This document shows, piece by piece, positions 11,701 through 21,600 of a stretch of DNA of 64,000 nucleotides. The translations under genes were made by a program, and so were the position numbers. Source of the DNA: Enoplolaimus lenunculus (taxonomy: Eukaryota > Nematoda > Enoplea > Enoplida > Thoracostomopsidae); contig JASANG010001782.1 in assembly GCA_030248215.1 (NCBI GenBank), forward strand, positions 62,001-126,000, given 5' to 3'. The notes beneath the pieces were generated by a model. The model saw nothing but the letters and a program-made list of their open reading frames with translations, ran no database searches and was not told the origin of the DNA. The stretch's first letter is position 1; every line of letters starts with the position of its first letter.

Positions 11701-14700
11701 CCTAACTAAACTAAGATTAGAGTACTTTAGTTGCAAAAATAAAATTTTTCACCGTATTTAAGCATTAGTTTGTCGATCTGACGATAACATTTTTCAAACG
11801 TGGAGTGTTGTCCTGTTTTTGCATTTGAAAAAATGGAAAATTTTGAAAATTGAAATATATATGTCCGTTATAGATATATAGGATATATCTGATAACGGGC
11901 ATATATATTTAAATTTTCATATGTCCGTTATATATTTGGCGGGTGTTGAACGGGTTTGATCATGCATATTGCACTTGCGAAATCTTTTTTTGGGGGGAGG
12001 GGGGAAATTACGATATGATACCTTCATAACGTAAATAGATCGGTTTTCGCTTGTTTTCCCGATATCGAGTAGTTTAGTACAATTAGGATAACGTCTTTGT
12101 ATTGATTTAAGGTATAAATATATCTGAAAATAAAAATTATGAGTTCTACAGGGTATATAGAAACTATCCACACTAAAGTTTATGCTTTTGTTCGCCGCTA
12201 CATACGGAATCTTGTTTTCAGGTAATGTTAAACTAAAGCTATCAACATAACTTCTGACGTATATTTGACGTCAGTGGTATATCGGATTGAAGAATTCCGA
12301 AAACTTGGTTAATAATACGTATGAACGAAATTTGAACAGTTTAATTGTCGCAATGACTTAAAAAAAGAAGCTTAAACCAGAGCTGCACACAACCCGCGTG
12401 CTCCCAATGGTAAACTCCACCCGGGTACAAAAATTTTGGTGTTGGTATGCCCGTCGTTAAAGAATTTCAAACTGTTGGTAAAAATTAGTCAATCTTTACT
12501 CATCTAAAATTTTCATAAAAACGGCCAACAACCTAGTGTTAACGATCATTGCTGTTAATGTGCAATATATCCTGTGTAACATTTTTTTACATAAACGGTT
12601 TGTTTTGAAAAACGTTAGAGTTTTTGTAACGTAATTCGAGCGACTCAATGCACTGTAAGGTTATACAACTGTATTAAACGCAGACAAAAAAATACGGGCG
12701 GGTAAACGCTGGTAGTGGGTATAATGGATTATGCGCGAGTTTACCAGCGCAGCGGATGAAAAATTCAGCGGGTAAACCGCAGCGCGGTTAAAAAATTATC
12801 CACATACACGTCTGGCTCAAACACCACTTAGCACATAATTGTTAAACTTATGAAATTCAACAGAGTTTTTAATAACCTAATTTTGTTTAAACTTCCAGTT
12901 CACGTACCGGCTGTAGTAAATATATTAATCTCAAGCTCTACTTTTTTCAACTTCCGTTTGTATTTTGCTAAATACCAAATTTTGGTTTTGAAAATTTTTT
13001 AAATTTTTTCAAACCAAAATTGACATTTTTAACTACACAAAATTAATGACTGCGGCATGCGCATTTACCTCGTCGAGCGTGTGATACTGATTGTGTCGAA
13101 ATTGATTTGGTTGAAAAGTGTCCGAGTTGAATTTCACTCGTTCTGTATCGCCGACAAGTCCATCTACAATGACGCTGAAAATATTTAAAAAGCAAACCGC
13201 TGCTCAAATTTTATAATCTTTAACTTTAATAAAATAAGTTATGTTTTTTAAACCACAGTAAAATTTTAATTTCACCAAAAATACAATCACAGATGCAAAA
13301 AAGCGAAAATCGCACAGTCGGAAAAAATTTTCAATTCACACGCTTTAGGCTTAATAGGCTAAGCTTAGTTTTAGAAAAATGTTTACCTAATCCTGTGCCT
13401 AAGTCTTTAGATAAACTGTAAAATTTTAACTGTAAATGTTTGAGAAACTTACGACGAGTGGCGTTCACAGAAAATTGTATTTAGTTTGGAGGGCACCGAT
13501 TATTTTTTGGGCCCCCCTGCCATTGCAAATCCAGATTGTTTACTTTTAAACAGAGTCCATTTGGAGGGAACACTAGACGAATTTGGGGTGTAACCAGCCG
13601 AATTTGCGGGGCACGGCACCCGATTGCCCCTGTGGGAACACCATTGAGTATAAGAGCCAAGCTGCGAATAAAAATAACTCTTCTATACTCGAAAAAAAGT
13701 AGAAAAAGGGTCACATTAGCAACGCCGTCATCTTGAAAGAAAATTCTTTATAAAAATATCTTTTTTAATAAAATAAGAGCGACAGAAATGCACATCATAA
13801 GCGATCCAGGTTTAATAGATACGCTTCATTTACGGATGCTAATGCCTGCAAAGACCGGCTTAAACTCATAACTTCATTTGAATTTTAATCTACGTTAGGC
13901 AATCTGACTGCTTGCTATTTAAGAAAATGTTAAAGTTAGACAATGTGCATGTAAACATATTGTAAAATATATAAATAAGCACACTTAAATTTTTTCAGTG
14001 CTTTTGTGCTGGAAACAACTAAAGCCCTCTTATTAATTTGACTCGGATGCGTGTCTCCTAAACTTCTTTGTGATCCGATTCAGCGTTGAAATTTTTTTAC
14101 GACGGCTAAAGTAAACCGATGTTTTATATCAATATAAACGAAGCTCTCAAATGTCGTATTTGAGTTTATTTGTCCTGATGGTCAATCAGGCTATGTTGGT
14201 TCATCAAGTCGCCGGCTTTACTGGCGTATATGCCAATATATATAAACGCATATATTATACATAATACTGTAGTGACCCGAAAAAGAGGTGGGGACTGATA
14301 TTTATTTGGCCTCTCCAGAGGGTACCACCCTTGTTATTCGGTAACAGACTGTTATTTATTTTTAACCCACGCTCCGACGCAATTCGTTACGGATATAAAT
14401 CTGATACTGCAACTATCAGTTGAATTAAACGTTTATTTGTCTTACGTCAATTGCTTGAGCGATCGTGCAAGGTTATACTTAGGAATGGACATTCAAAATT
14501 TAAATACGCCATAAAGATTCGAACTTTATTTTATTTGGTCCTGTAGTCATTTATGCACTACAATTAGGAATAACTAACCTTCATGAACTCTAATTAAGAT
14601 TTAGGGACTCTATTCGCTTACGGACTCTTATTAGGAATACGAACTCCTATTGATTGGGACTCAAAATGGGGACCTCCTCTTATTACCCCACACCCTCTTA

Positions 14701-15802
14701 TTATGGTCACTACAGTATACTTCTGTAAATTGGTTTGTAATTGTTTTTGATACACTGTCTTTGATCTGAGCGAATTTTTGATTTCATTGGAAAAATTGAA
14801 CAGCAATCGGTCACTTAGAACATCAGTTTTGTCTTCAATTTTGTTGTGACCATCTTCGACATCAGTAATTTCTCTTATAAATCGCCTAGAAAACAAGTTA
14901 AAGTAAACAATTATAAAATTCTGTGTTTACACTAAGACCACAAATTACATTTCATGGCTCAATTATATACTCTAACTAGTACAATATAGACAAACGTGTT
15001 ATCGCCTATTGGTGATAAGTATTTTAATCCCTTCACACATGAATATTTTCAATTTCATATGAAACGTAATTTCAAGGTAAGATTCGGTCCCCAGTCTCTC
15101 GGGTGGGAGGCGTTTACAATGACCACTCAGCTATAGGACCTTGACACTCTAGTACGAGGGGGCTCTGACGTCTTTGGAGATTTTGCGCTGCGTATTAATA
15201 CATGTTGCAATTTTTAAACACTGCTCACAGCGTCTGTATATCTATGGCTCGTACAGTAGCATACTGTTTGTATTTAGTTGCTCATAGTATACTCTGTGAG
15301 TTAAAGGGCTAAATTTCACAACCGTTTTAAATTTTTAAATTTAGCTCAATTGCGCAAACGAAGATGCCTGCTCATGTGTTCGAAAACACTCCTATTTTTC
15401 ATGGTTCGTATGTTTGAAATTTTATCACAAACGATAAGCTATACTTTTGAGTAAGAAACAAGAATCCTACCCAGCGTATGTTGCTTATTCCAAACGTCAC
15501 ACCCAATATAGTGATCATGAAGTGCACCAATTTTCGACTTTTTAATAAATCCTATTCAGAACTCTTGATGATTTTCGTCATCGACCGACGTATGCATTAT
15601 GTACATACGTTCACAAACGTGCCTGCTACTCGGAAGAGAATGGAGTACCCGGAGGCAACGCTACGCTTAATAGCATAAAGTAATGCCGCGTTAAAGTTCC
15701 ATACTCTTGTCTAAAAGTCCTCGTCGACTCCTGCTACCGTATGGTGGACTGAAATAGCTTTACAGTTCTAAATTTTGGGCGTCTCGCTTCAAAGCCGGAT
15801 AT
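2751..15802 (-). CDS. zinc carboxypeptidase A (peptidase M14A), 11 exons
   Basis: A secreted metallo-carboxypeptidase that removes C-terminal residues from peptides. Exons in coding order: 15,802-15,764 (tentative), 14,885-14,721, 13,174-13,069, 12,123-12,022, 11,320-11,219, 10,605-10,507, 10,169-10,073, 5,153-5,038, 4,486-4,397, 3,939-3,855, 2,956-2,751. All junction phases agree. The first part is the activation peptide, ending at QYHTLDE. The catalytic domain follows. Zinc ligands are in GQHGREW (His, Glu) and NLHSFGQ (His). Substrate-binding arginines are in RLWRKTRS and DPNRNW. Tyr248 is in DLMYETPG and Glu270 in SYGIELPPTG. The residue at bovine position 255 is Val, which favours A-type (hydrophobic) over B-type specificity. 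Intron 7 is 4.9 kb and holds a foldback element. The signal-peptide exon, upstream of 15.8 kb, was not found; about 400 residues are accounted for. Confidence 0.92.
3095..3235. mobile_element. GTAGCCAGCTC-family MITE copy
   Basis: A diverged ~140-bp copy in reverse orientation, with a C-rich run followed by GAAATTTTCAATCTTGCTTG and TAAGTCATAAAAAGCC. The same order of blocks occurs at 17.3, 28.7, 44.6, 49.4 and 55.1 kb. It lies in the last intron of the carboxypeptidase gene. Confidence 0.5.
4052..4264. mobile_element. telomere-motif MITE with perfect 8-bp target duplication
   Basis: A reference copy, 213 bp. Ends are GGCCAATGTAAA and TTTACATGGGGCC. The target duplication CTGTTGAT is at 4,044-4,051 and 4,265-4,272. 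Inside are five CCTAAG units (the GGCTTA register of TTAGGC) followed by AGTCTAAAGCGTAAGCTTGC and CAGAAAAACGTTCGGCC. It lies in an intron of the carboxypeptidase gene. Confidence 0.9.
4789..4950. mobile_element. telomere-motif MITE, degenerate
   Basis: Begins GGTCAATGTTACTTTGACG and contains GTAACAGTAGCATAAGC and several CTAAGC units, then TAGTCTAAAGCTTACGC. The right end has decayed to CGAAAAAAAGCTTCG. Located in intron 8 of the carboxypeptidase gene. Confidence 0.6.
5345..5604. mobile_element. telomere-motif MITE with internal duplication
   Basis: Reverse-orientation copy of the GTTACTTTTAGGG subfamily, ending CCCTAAAAGTAACATAGGTC. The block GCGTAGTCCTAAGCC ... GCGTTGCAAAAGCG is present twice, so the TTAGGC-bearing core has been duplicated within the element. 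Confidence 0.6.
6120..7400. repeat. minisatellite array, left arm of foldback element
   Basis: About 16 units of 70-85 bp with the consensus blocks GGTTGGTAGGGAAAATCTGA, AGCATAGGTTTTGGTTGG and AAAACGGGAAAAGTGG, then AAAATT and GCCTAGATTT. Open frames across it are translations of the repeat, not genes. Confidence 0.85.
7905..8530. repeat. minisatellite array, right arm of foldback element, inverted
   Basis: About eight units of the reverse complement of the left-arm repeat: CCACTTTTCCCGTTTTCCAA, CCAAAACCTATGC, then TTTCCCTACCAACC. It is shorter than the left arm, so a perfect hairpin would involve only part of the left array. Confidence 0.85.
8722..9165. repeat. two tandem copies of a 222-bp unit
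   Basis: The unit starting GTAGGGTTTATTGCACTAG at 8,722 is repeated from 8,944 with almost no difference, so the duplication is recent. Each unit contains an open stretch reading PMLAHFELNLISWVRITRHL followed by ECHPEADAVAGKR, which looks protein-like but matches no family I recognise. Confidence 0.85.
9182..9400. mobile_element. telomere-motif MITE with expanded TTAGGC core
   Basis: The left end is GGGCCCATGTATAGAACAGG. The core contains more than eight GCTTAGG units, including a duplicated GCTCATCCATACGCTTAGG block. The right end is shortened, but flanks AATTTTTG and AATTTTGG (7 of 8) suggest the original target duplication. Confidence 0.7.
9543..10072. other. intron sequence, nothing recognised
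   Basis: The remaining part of carboxypeptidase intron 7 up to the exon ending at 10,073. I see no repeat family or exon in it. Confidence 0.4.
10701..10918. mobile_element. GTATTCTCAAAT-family MITE
   Basis: About 218 bp with ends CCGTATTCTCAAATT and GTTTGAGAATATGGG, which are inverted repeats. Internal blocks such as TGTACCAATATTGAGTTC and AGTTTGAAAACCTATCAC are shared with the copies at 16.7 and 51.1 kb. It lies in intron 5 of the carboxypeptidase gene. Confidence 0.7.
14267..14715. mobile_element. CTGTAGTGACC MITE (TA target) abutting a splice donor
   Basis: 449 bp, ends CTGTAGTGACCCGAAAAAG and CTTATTATGGTCACTACAG, flanked by TA on both sides (14,265-14,266 and 14,716-14,717). It belongs to the same family as 22,012-22,402 and 22,638-22,798; a TA target suggests Tc1/mariner-type mobilisation. 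Its right edge is only a few bases beyond the minus-strand splice donor of the carboxypeptidase exon 14,885-14,721: the donor GTATAC uses the TA target and one element base. Confidence 0.8.
15024..15311. mobile_element. TIR element with tRNA-like core, older copy
   Basis: Begins TTAATCCCTTCACACATGAA and ends CTGTGAGTTAAAGGGCTAA. It contains the tRNA-like block read on the minus strand and the GACGTCAGAGCC-type block. More diverged than the copies at 16,886 and 54,105. Confidence 0.6.
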
Positions 15803-16232
15803 CTGAAAAAAGTTTTAATGTCTGTATAACGTCACATCGAATGTTTATTCATTTTTGCTAAAATAATCAAAGCGCTACCGATTTAAGAAGGAAATAGTTT
15901 TTATCTCGCACCAAATAGATACGTATTGGACATCCGTAATAACGATTTTATTGTAAACAATACAGTGTCTATTAGCTACGTGCAAAGACAAACATTGTTT
16001 GCCTAAAAATAGCGGCTATAATTTCCAAAACAAGCCTAAATCAATTTTAATCAGCTTAGTTTTCGATAACAGCGACCAGGATGTTTGCACAATAAATAAT
16101 GGTTTCATAAGTATATATTTTAATATTTTTCCTAAAACCAAGAGTCGCTAATGAATTTTGAACAAGATAGTCTCAAGTTTGGTAGCATTAATGGTTTGTT
16201 ACAGCGAGCACTGCAAGAATACATGAGAGCTA

Positions 16233-16395
16233 TAACAGTCGCCTAAGCATATTCCTATTAAGCCTAAGATTAGGCTTCAGTCTATTTATACGCCTATAAT
16301 ATCTAAGCCTAAGCCAAGGCCAGAGCAAAAAATAAGTAGGTAAGAAGCTTAGCTTATTCTATTGTAGCCACGTGGAAAAACCGTCCGTCCCTTTC
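16233..16395. mobile_element. telomere-motif MITE, truncated ends
   Basis: Contains CCTAAGCATATTCCTATTAA, CTAAGCCTAAGCC, AGAAGCTTAGCTTATTC and GTGGAAAAACCGTCCGTCCC, in the order seen in intact copies, but lacks clear GGCC ends. Confidence 0.55.
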
Positions 16396-16547
16396 TGCTA
16401 TTCATTGGTGCATTTGAGGGCACCTTTCGGCTTTTGCTACCCCTCCCATTTGTGAGGAAATCAATGTAGGATACGAACCAAGATTTCTAAAAGTTGGGCG
16501 CAACTAATGTTCGAGGATATTCTTGCATGTTGTTATGCGCTTCGATA

Positions 16548-16693
16548 TAAAGCACGTTGGAACAAAATACATATTAAATTTTATTAAATTGCTATATGTG
16601 TTCGGTTTATGTCCTCAGCCTAAAGCACGTTGGAACAAAATCCTTATTAAATTTTATTAAATTGCTATATGTGTTTGGTTTATGTCCTCAGCC
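16548..16693. repeat. 73-bp tandem duplication
   Basis: TAAAGCACGTTGGAACAAAA starts at 16,548 and again at 16,621. Both units run to CTCAGCC with very few differences. Confidence 0.85.
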
Positions 16694-16880
16694 CGTATTC
16701 TCAAATGCGTGCAGCACATACCAGTTGCTGATAAGTCCTGAATTTTGGAACCAGCATATGGTGATATTAAAAATTGAGCATATTATTTGCGTTTGGTTTG
16801 TCGTACTTCTGTACCAATTTTGAGTTCTACACTTGCAAATGTTCGCCAGTTTGAAAACTTATCACTAAAACTTATGATAG
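16692..16880. mobile_element. GTATTCTCAAAT-family MITE, right end lost
   Basis: Starts CCCGTATTCTCAAATGCG and carries TCTGTACCAATTTTGAGTTC and CAGTTTGAAAACTTATCAC. The right inverted end is missing because the tRNA-like element follows directly. Confidence 0.6.
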
Positions 16881-16885
16881 GTGTT

Positions 16886-17154
16886 TCACCCTTTCTCACA
16901 TGAATATTTTCTATTTCCCCTGAGACCTACTTTTATGCTAGAATTCGAACTCCAGTGACTGGAGTGGGAGGCGTATACCATCACCACTCAGCTATAGGAG
17001 CTTGACGCTCGAGCCCGAGGGGCTCTCACGTCTTGTGGTGATTTAGTACTATGTTGACGTGTTGCAATTGTTAAACACGGTGCGATATATATCATTTAAC
17101 GTATATACACTACGCTGAGTAGCCTATAGGCAACTCAATGTGAGAAGGGGTTAA
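16886..17154. mobile_element. TIR element with tRNA-like core, full length
   Basis: About 270 bp. Left end TCACCCTTTCTCACATGAA, right end ATGTGAGAAGGGGTTAA. On the minus strand the core reads CTATAGCTGAGTGGTGATGG (A-box-like) and, about 30 bases on, ACTGGAGTTCGAATTC (B-box-like), as in a tRNA gene. Near-identical sequence is found at 54,105-54,375 in the opposite orientation. Confidence 0.75.
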
Positions 17155-17334
17155 GGCATTTAAAAATACGTGCCTTTGATACAGGTTAAGCAAGTGACCA
17201 GCTTAATTGTGCACGTCCTGTAATATAACCTTCGTAACCGTGGGTTAAATTTTCCTCAGTTGTTATTCCCGATACGTTAACGCCAACCAAAAATAAGGTT
17301 ATTTCATTGCCTATCGCTTGTTACATCAGGCCCG

Positions 17335-17490
17335 TAACCAGCTCTCCTTAGTATTTGGGCTAAAAATTTTCAGGAGGGCATACAATTTCTTTTCAATGAC
17401 CTCCAAGCAACGTTGAAAATTTTCTAGGGTGAGGGTTTTAAAATTTTTCGCGGGGAGCTGAGCCCCCTTTGGAAACCCTTTGCTACTGGC
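17335..17490. mobile_element. GTAGCCAGCTC-family MITE
   Basis: Starts GGCCCGTAACCAGCTCTCC, contains TTGAAAATTTTCTAGGGTG and GCTGAGCCCCC, and ends TTTGCTACTGGCCC, the inverted form of the start. Confidence 0.6.
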
Positions 17491-17587
17491 CCATCTTGCA
17501 TAACATCAGTCCACGAATCTCAAGCCTTCACGCTAGAACCCCTGGCGAAACATCAAAGATTTCGTTTTCAAGTGACGTAGATTGAAA

Positions 17588-20500
17588 ATGTTGCGTATTA
17601 CCGTGCTCGCAGTTTTTGTGTTGGGTTGCTTAACGGCAACGCCAAGAGCAGAGCCGAAGCCAAACCACGAAGCGTTTTCACAAGAATTGATCGATTACGT
17701 CAACAACAAACAGGGGAATACTTGGACGGTAAAATTGTAGCGCTGTTGAAAAATTTAGATTTTTCGCAATAAAAATGTCAAAGATGCAAGTTGTTAAAAA
17801 TTAAGGCCAACGTATAGACAGCGCAGTAACAGTAGTATAAGCATATTCTTAAGTCAAACCTAAGGGTGAGCCTAAAGCCTAAGTGTAAGAATGAGCTTAA
17901 GCCTAGTCCTAAGCGTAAGCCTAAGCAAAAAATTATCGTAAAGCAAAGCTTACAATATTGTAGTCTCGCAGTAAAACGTTCCGCCCGTGATCTTTACATG
18001 GTCCATAATTAAATCGGGCTACTATCTTTTTTATTACAAACATATTTTTTGTTACAATTTTTACAGTGATTTTTATTCAAGCTGCATACTGATCTGATTA
18101 CGTTTTGTCACAAGATGTTGAATTTTTTATTGCTTGAGGCAATAGACTTCTGTTCGGTTAAAATGGAAAAATAGAATCTCAAACACAGTTTAACCTGGCT
18201 GCCTGGCATTTCAAAATAGCAGCATGTTATTGAAAACTTCAATTAATATATTTAAGCTTAAATTTTAGCCATAAGGTTACATCTTATTAAAGCCATGCAT
18301 GTAAACATTTGTTGCAATTTTTGTTGTTGCTTTGTTGCAGTTTTTGATGTTGTTTTGTTGCTGTTTTTGTTGCACAACAACATCTGAACATATTTCAGGC
18401 TGGTGAAAACGCACGTTTCAAAGGTATTACAATCGAAAATTTCAAAAAACTTCTTGGAACACGAAAAAGCAACCGAGAAACCCTAGCGAGCGTGGAACGC
18501 ATAAAGCCAACCACCCCACTGGAGCTGCCTGATTCGTTCGATGCTCGCGACCAGTGGCCACAATGTAAGAGTATTGCCGAAGTCAGAGATCAATGCTCGT
18601 GTGGATCGTGTTGGGTAAGTTGCGTGCACCTCTGACACGTATAGTGACGAATCCAGGTGGATATACAAATGTATCCCCTAACAGTCATTGCGTGCTAAGA
18701 ATTTTGCGGCGCTAAAAGTTTGTTTGAGGCTTACAATGTGTTTTTCTAGCTTAAATAATAACTGATGAAAAAATATAGCGAGGTTACAACACGAATTCAA
18801 TGTTTTTTGCTCTTCGAACCAAATCGTCGATATGAAAATTCGAAAAAATTGCTAAAACAGCACTTTAGGACTGTAAAGTTTCTGGATTTACTACTGGGCT
18901 CGTACCAGATCTTTAAGCAAATTAAGCAACACTCTGCATCGCAAAACAAATTCAACATTTCAACATGCTTTGGAGCCGAATTTTTTTTTTCAACACAGCT
19001 GTGCAAAGACTTTGTATGACATTTACAAACGATGTTGAAACTTTTCTGAGGCAAGAGAAAAAAATTTGACCAGGAGACTCAGTTCCTCTGATACTCTCTG
19101 ACCACAGGCCCAGATCAACGTTATGAATCGTCGAGCCTCGTTGTTATATGCTAAAGGGTTTGTTGATTTTAGGCATTCGGCGCAGTGGAATCAATGACCG
19201 ATCGAATTTGTATTGCTTCAAATGCCAAATACACTCCTCGGCTGTCCGCGGAAGATATGAATTCGTGCTGCGATTCATGTGGAGATGGGTACGCGCTGAC
19301 GGATCCAACCTGGGGTACCTTGCCGATGCCCTCAATAGAAATAAATCCAAGATTTTGTATTAACCCTTTCTCACATTAATATTTACAATTTCACATGAGA
19401 TGTAATTTCAAGTTGAGATTCGAACCCCAGTCTCACGGGAGGGAGGCGTTTACGATGACCACTGAGCTTCACTAAAAATCGAGAGAATAATGCATTAATA
19501 AATATAACATTTTAATCGTTTAAATATATCCCTCTTTATCTTGTTCTGATATTTTAATCACTTCCTGTTTCCGTTATTTTTTACTATCCATTTGAGCCTG
19601 GAATAAAAATATTTAATACTTTTAGCTGCAACGGCGGAGAACCAGTGTTCGCTTGGCGATACTGGGTTACAACCGGCCTTGTAACCGGCGGCAACTTCAC
19701 AACGAAAACTGGATGCATGCCGTATTCATTTGAACCATGTGATCACCATGTTCACGGTATATAATCAAAAACATTTCAAAACCCAATGCTAGCTTCATTA
19801 ACTGTGAAAATTTCAAAAATTTTAATTTTGAGAATTTTTCGACTTAAGTGTAAAAAAACCAATGACTTCATTGCGTTATAGTTAATTAACTTCGTACTTA
19901 AAGTTACTGATTTGATATAGGTAGGTACGTGGATAAATCACTATTCTAATTCAAAAACCTTAATATATTTGTTTTTAGGCCGATTCAAGCCATGCTCCAG
20001 CGAATTGCCAACACCAAAATGTGAACAGAAATGTCAGTCAGGTTACGGTAAAACGTTCGACCAAGACAAATGGTATGGTAAGTGATTTTTGATCGATCTG
20101 TAATTTGACGTAAGCCCTATTTTTCTACCACGTGAGTTTAAACTTGTATATATGCAATTCTGTACCAAAATGCTCTAGAAACTACAAATTTAAACTCGTA
20201 TGGTATACAAAAAATTAACAAAAATTTTTTCATTTTCTAAAAAACGGTTGTATTCAATTTTACAGTTAAAAACTTATGCTTTATTCAAAAGCAACTAAAC
20301 TTTTGTTATTTTAGGTGCGCAAAGTTTGCAGCTATCTTACATTTTTTTCAGAATATGAAAAAACAAACTTTAAAATAGCGAACGATGCTTGCGAAATTTA
20401 AATTTTTAGGCAAAAATAGTTATACAATCACATTTGATCAAGATTCAATCAAACGCGAAATAATGACTAACGGCCCGGTCGAAGCTGATTTCAACGTTTA

Positions 20501-21600
20501 CTCTGATTTTCCGTCGTACAAATCAGGTGATCACATAGCTAGTGAATTATATTTCACTTTGTTTTGCAACTTTTAGGCAAAACTAGTTATACAATAGCGT
20601 CGAGCGAAGAAACAATTAGACGCGAAATCTATACAAATGGTCCTGTTGAAGCTGATTTCCTTGTATATTCCGATTTTCCTTCATATAAAAAAGGTCAGAC
20701 GAACAAAACTTGAAGACGCAAAAGTTATACCTAATGAAAAAGATCAAACAATATGTATAAATATACATAGGTATATTAAAACAATAAATGCAAAATATAT
20801 TTCATAAATTTGGCGTTTTCAAATGCACATATATTGACGCGGACCATATTATGTAAAGAGGCCTGGCCAGACCACAGACTGGAAGATTAATAGCCTGTCG
20901 CTGACTAATAAATTTTAAATTTTTGAAACTTATAATTTTTTCTGACATTCGACGAAAAGGAGGCACGTGTTTAACCGTTAAAGTATATACACCACCATTC
21001 TGAAAAATACTGCGGCAGATAATTATCTAAACTCCCCATGTTTACTTTAAGGGGCGTCCAGGTTTTTGGTGTGTCTATAAACGAGTAGGTTTTGATTCTA
21101 GATTACATTTTTTTGCTAAAGCTTAGGCTTAGGAACACACTTTTGCAACGCTTAGGCTTAGAATTAGGTTTGGGAATACGTTTAATCTACCGTTGCGCCC
21201 ATAAAAATAACATTGACCATGTAAACTATGCATACTTAACTATTTACAGGTGTTTACCAGCACACGACCGGTAGCCTGCTTGGCGGACATGCGATACGAA
21301 TGCTTGGATGGGGTACCGAGAAAGGCACACCTTATTGGCTGATCGCTAATTCTTGGAACACTGATTGGGGTGATAATGGTAAGAAATGTTTATCAGATAC
21401 TAAAGATCTAACTTAAATTTTAAGTTGAATTATCATAAGCAAGATGGGACTGAATCGTTCCTTGTACGAAAAGAGCATAACTTGACGAAGATTTGCTTTA
21501 AATTCTTAATATTGTTTCAGGTTTGTTCAAAATTCTACGAGGTCAAGATGAGTGCGGTATTGAACAAGACATCAATGCCGGATTGCCAAAATTGCCATAA
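17588..21600 (+). CDS. cathepsin B-like cysteine protease with a duplicated exon
   Basis: A secreted or lysosomal papain-family (C1A) protease. Exons: 17,588-17,728, 18,399-18,614, 19,173-19,288, 19,626-19,756, 19,979-20,077, then 20,410-20,526 or 20,577-20,693, 21,250-21,378, 21,521-21,600. All phases agree; the spliced product with one exon 6 is about 342 residues, as in human cathepsin B. The N-terminus [17 protein letters not shown] is a signal peptide; the mature chain starts near LPDSFDAR. The active-site Cys is in CSCGSCWAFG, the His in [10 protein letters not shown] and the Asn in NSWNTDW. The occluding-loop His pair is in CDHHVHG, so exopeptidase activity is expected. [15 protein letters not shown] resembles the haemoglobin-degrading cathepsin B motif of parasitic worms, with Asp for the final Glu. 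Exon 6 occurs as two similar tandem versions. TTAGGC-type MITEs lie in two introns. Confidence 0.95.
17805..18004. mobile_element. telomere-motif MITE in cathepsin B intron 1
   Basis: 200 bp, ends GGCCAACGTATAGACAG and GATCTTTACATGGTCC, flanks AAAATTAA and ATAATTAA (7 of 8). It has CCTAAG/CTAAGC units and AAAACGTTCCGCCC near the right end. Confidence 0.8.
19360..19473. mobile_element. TIR element with tRNA-like core, truncated
   Basis: Starts TTAACCCTTTCTCACATTAA and carries the tRNA-like block GAGATTCGAACCCCAGTCTC and GGGAGGCGTTTACGATGACC. The right half is missing. It lies in cathepsin B intron 3. Confidence 0.65.
20410..20526 (+). CDS. cathepsin B exon 6, version a
   Basis: Encodes [20 protein letters not shown] followed by [18 protein letters not shown], phase 1 at both ends, between AATTTTTAG and GTGATC. 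It covers the wall of the active-site cleft that includes the GPVE and VYSDF motifs. It fits directly between exons 5 and 7 without version b. Confidence 0.85.
20577..20693 (+). CDS. cathepsin B exon 6, version b
   Basis: Same length (117 nt) and same phases as version a, encoding [20 protein letters not shown] then [18 protein letters not shown]. 27 of 38 full codons give the same residue as version a. The intervening intron is 50 bp. Version b also fits directly between exons 5 and 7, so the pair looks like mutually exclusive exons. Confidence 0.85.
21034..21218. mobile_element. telomere-motif MITE, GTTACTTTTAGGG subfamily
   Basis: CCCCATGTTTACTTTAAGGG at the left, AAAAATAACATTGACC at the right, with GCTTAGGCTTAGGAACAC and TAGGTTTGGGAATACG inside. 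It lies in the cathepsin B intron before the active-site His exon. Confidence 0.65.

Larger units (their letters stand above)
15803..17587. other. interval between divergent carboxypeptidase and cathepsin genes
   Basis: Expected to hold the missing first (signal peptide) exon of the carboxypeptidase on the minus strand and both promoters, but I could not pick out that exon. It is largely repeats: a TTAGGC-bearing MITE piece, a 73-bp tandem duplication, a GTATTCTCAAAT element, a tRNA-like TIR element and a GTAGCCAGCTC element, each listed separately. Confidence 0.5.
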
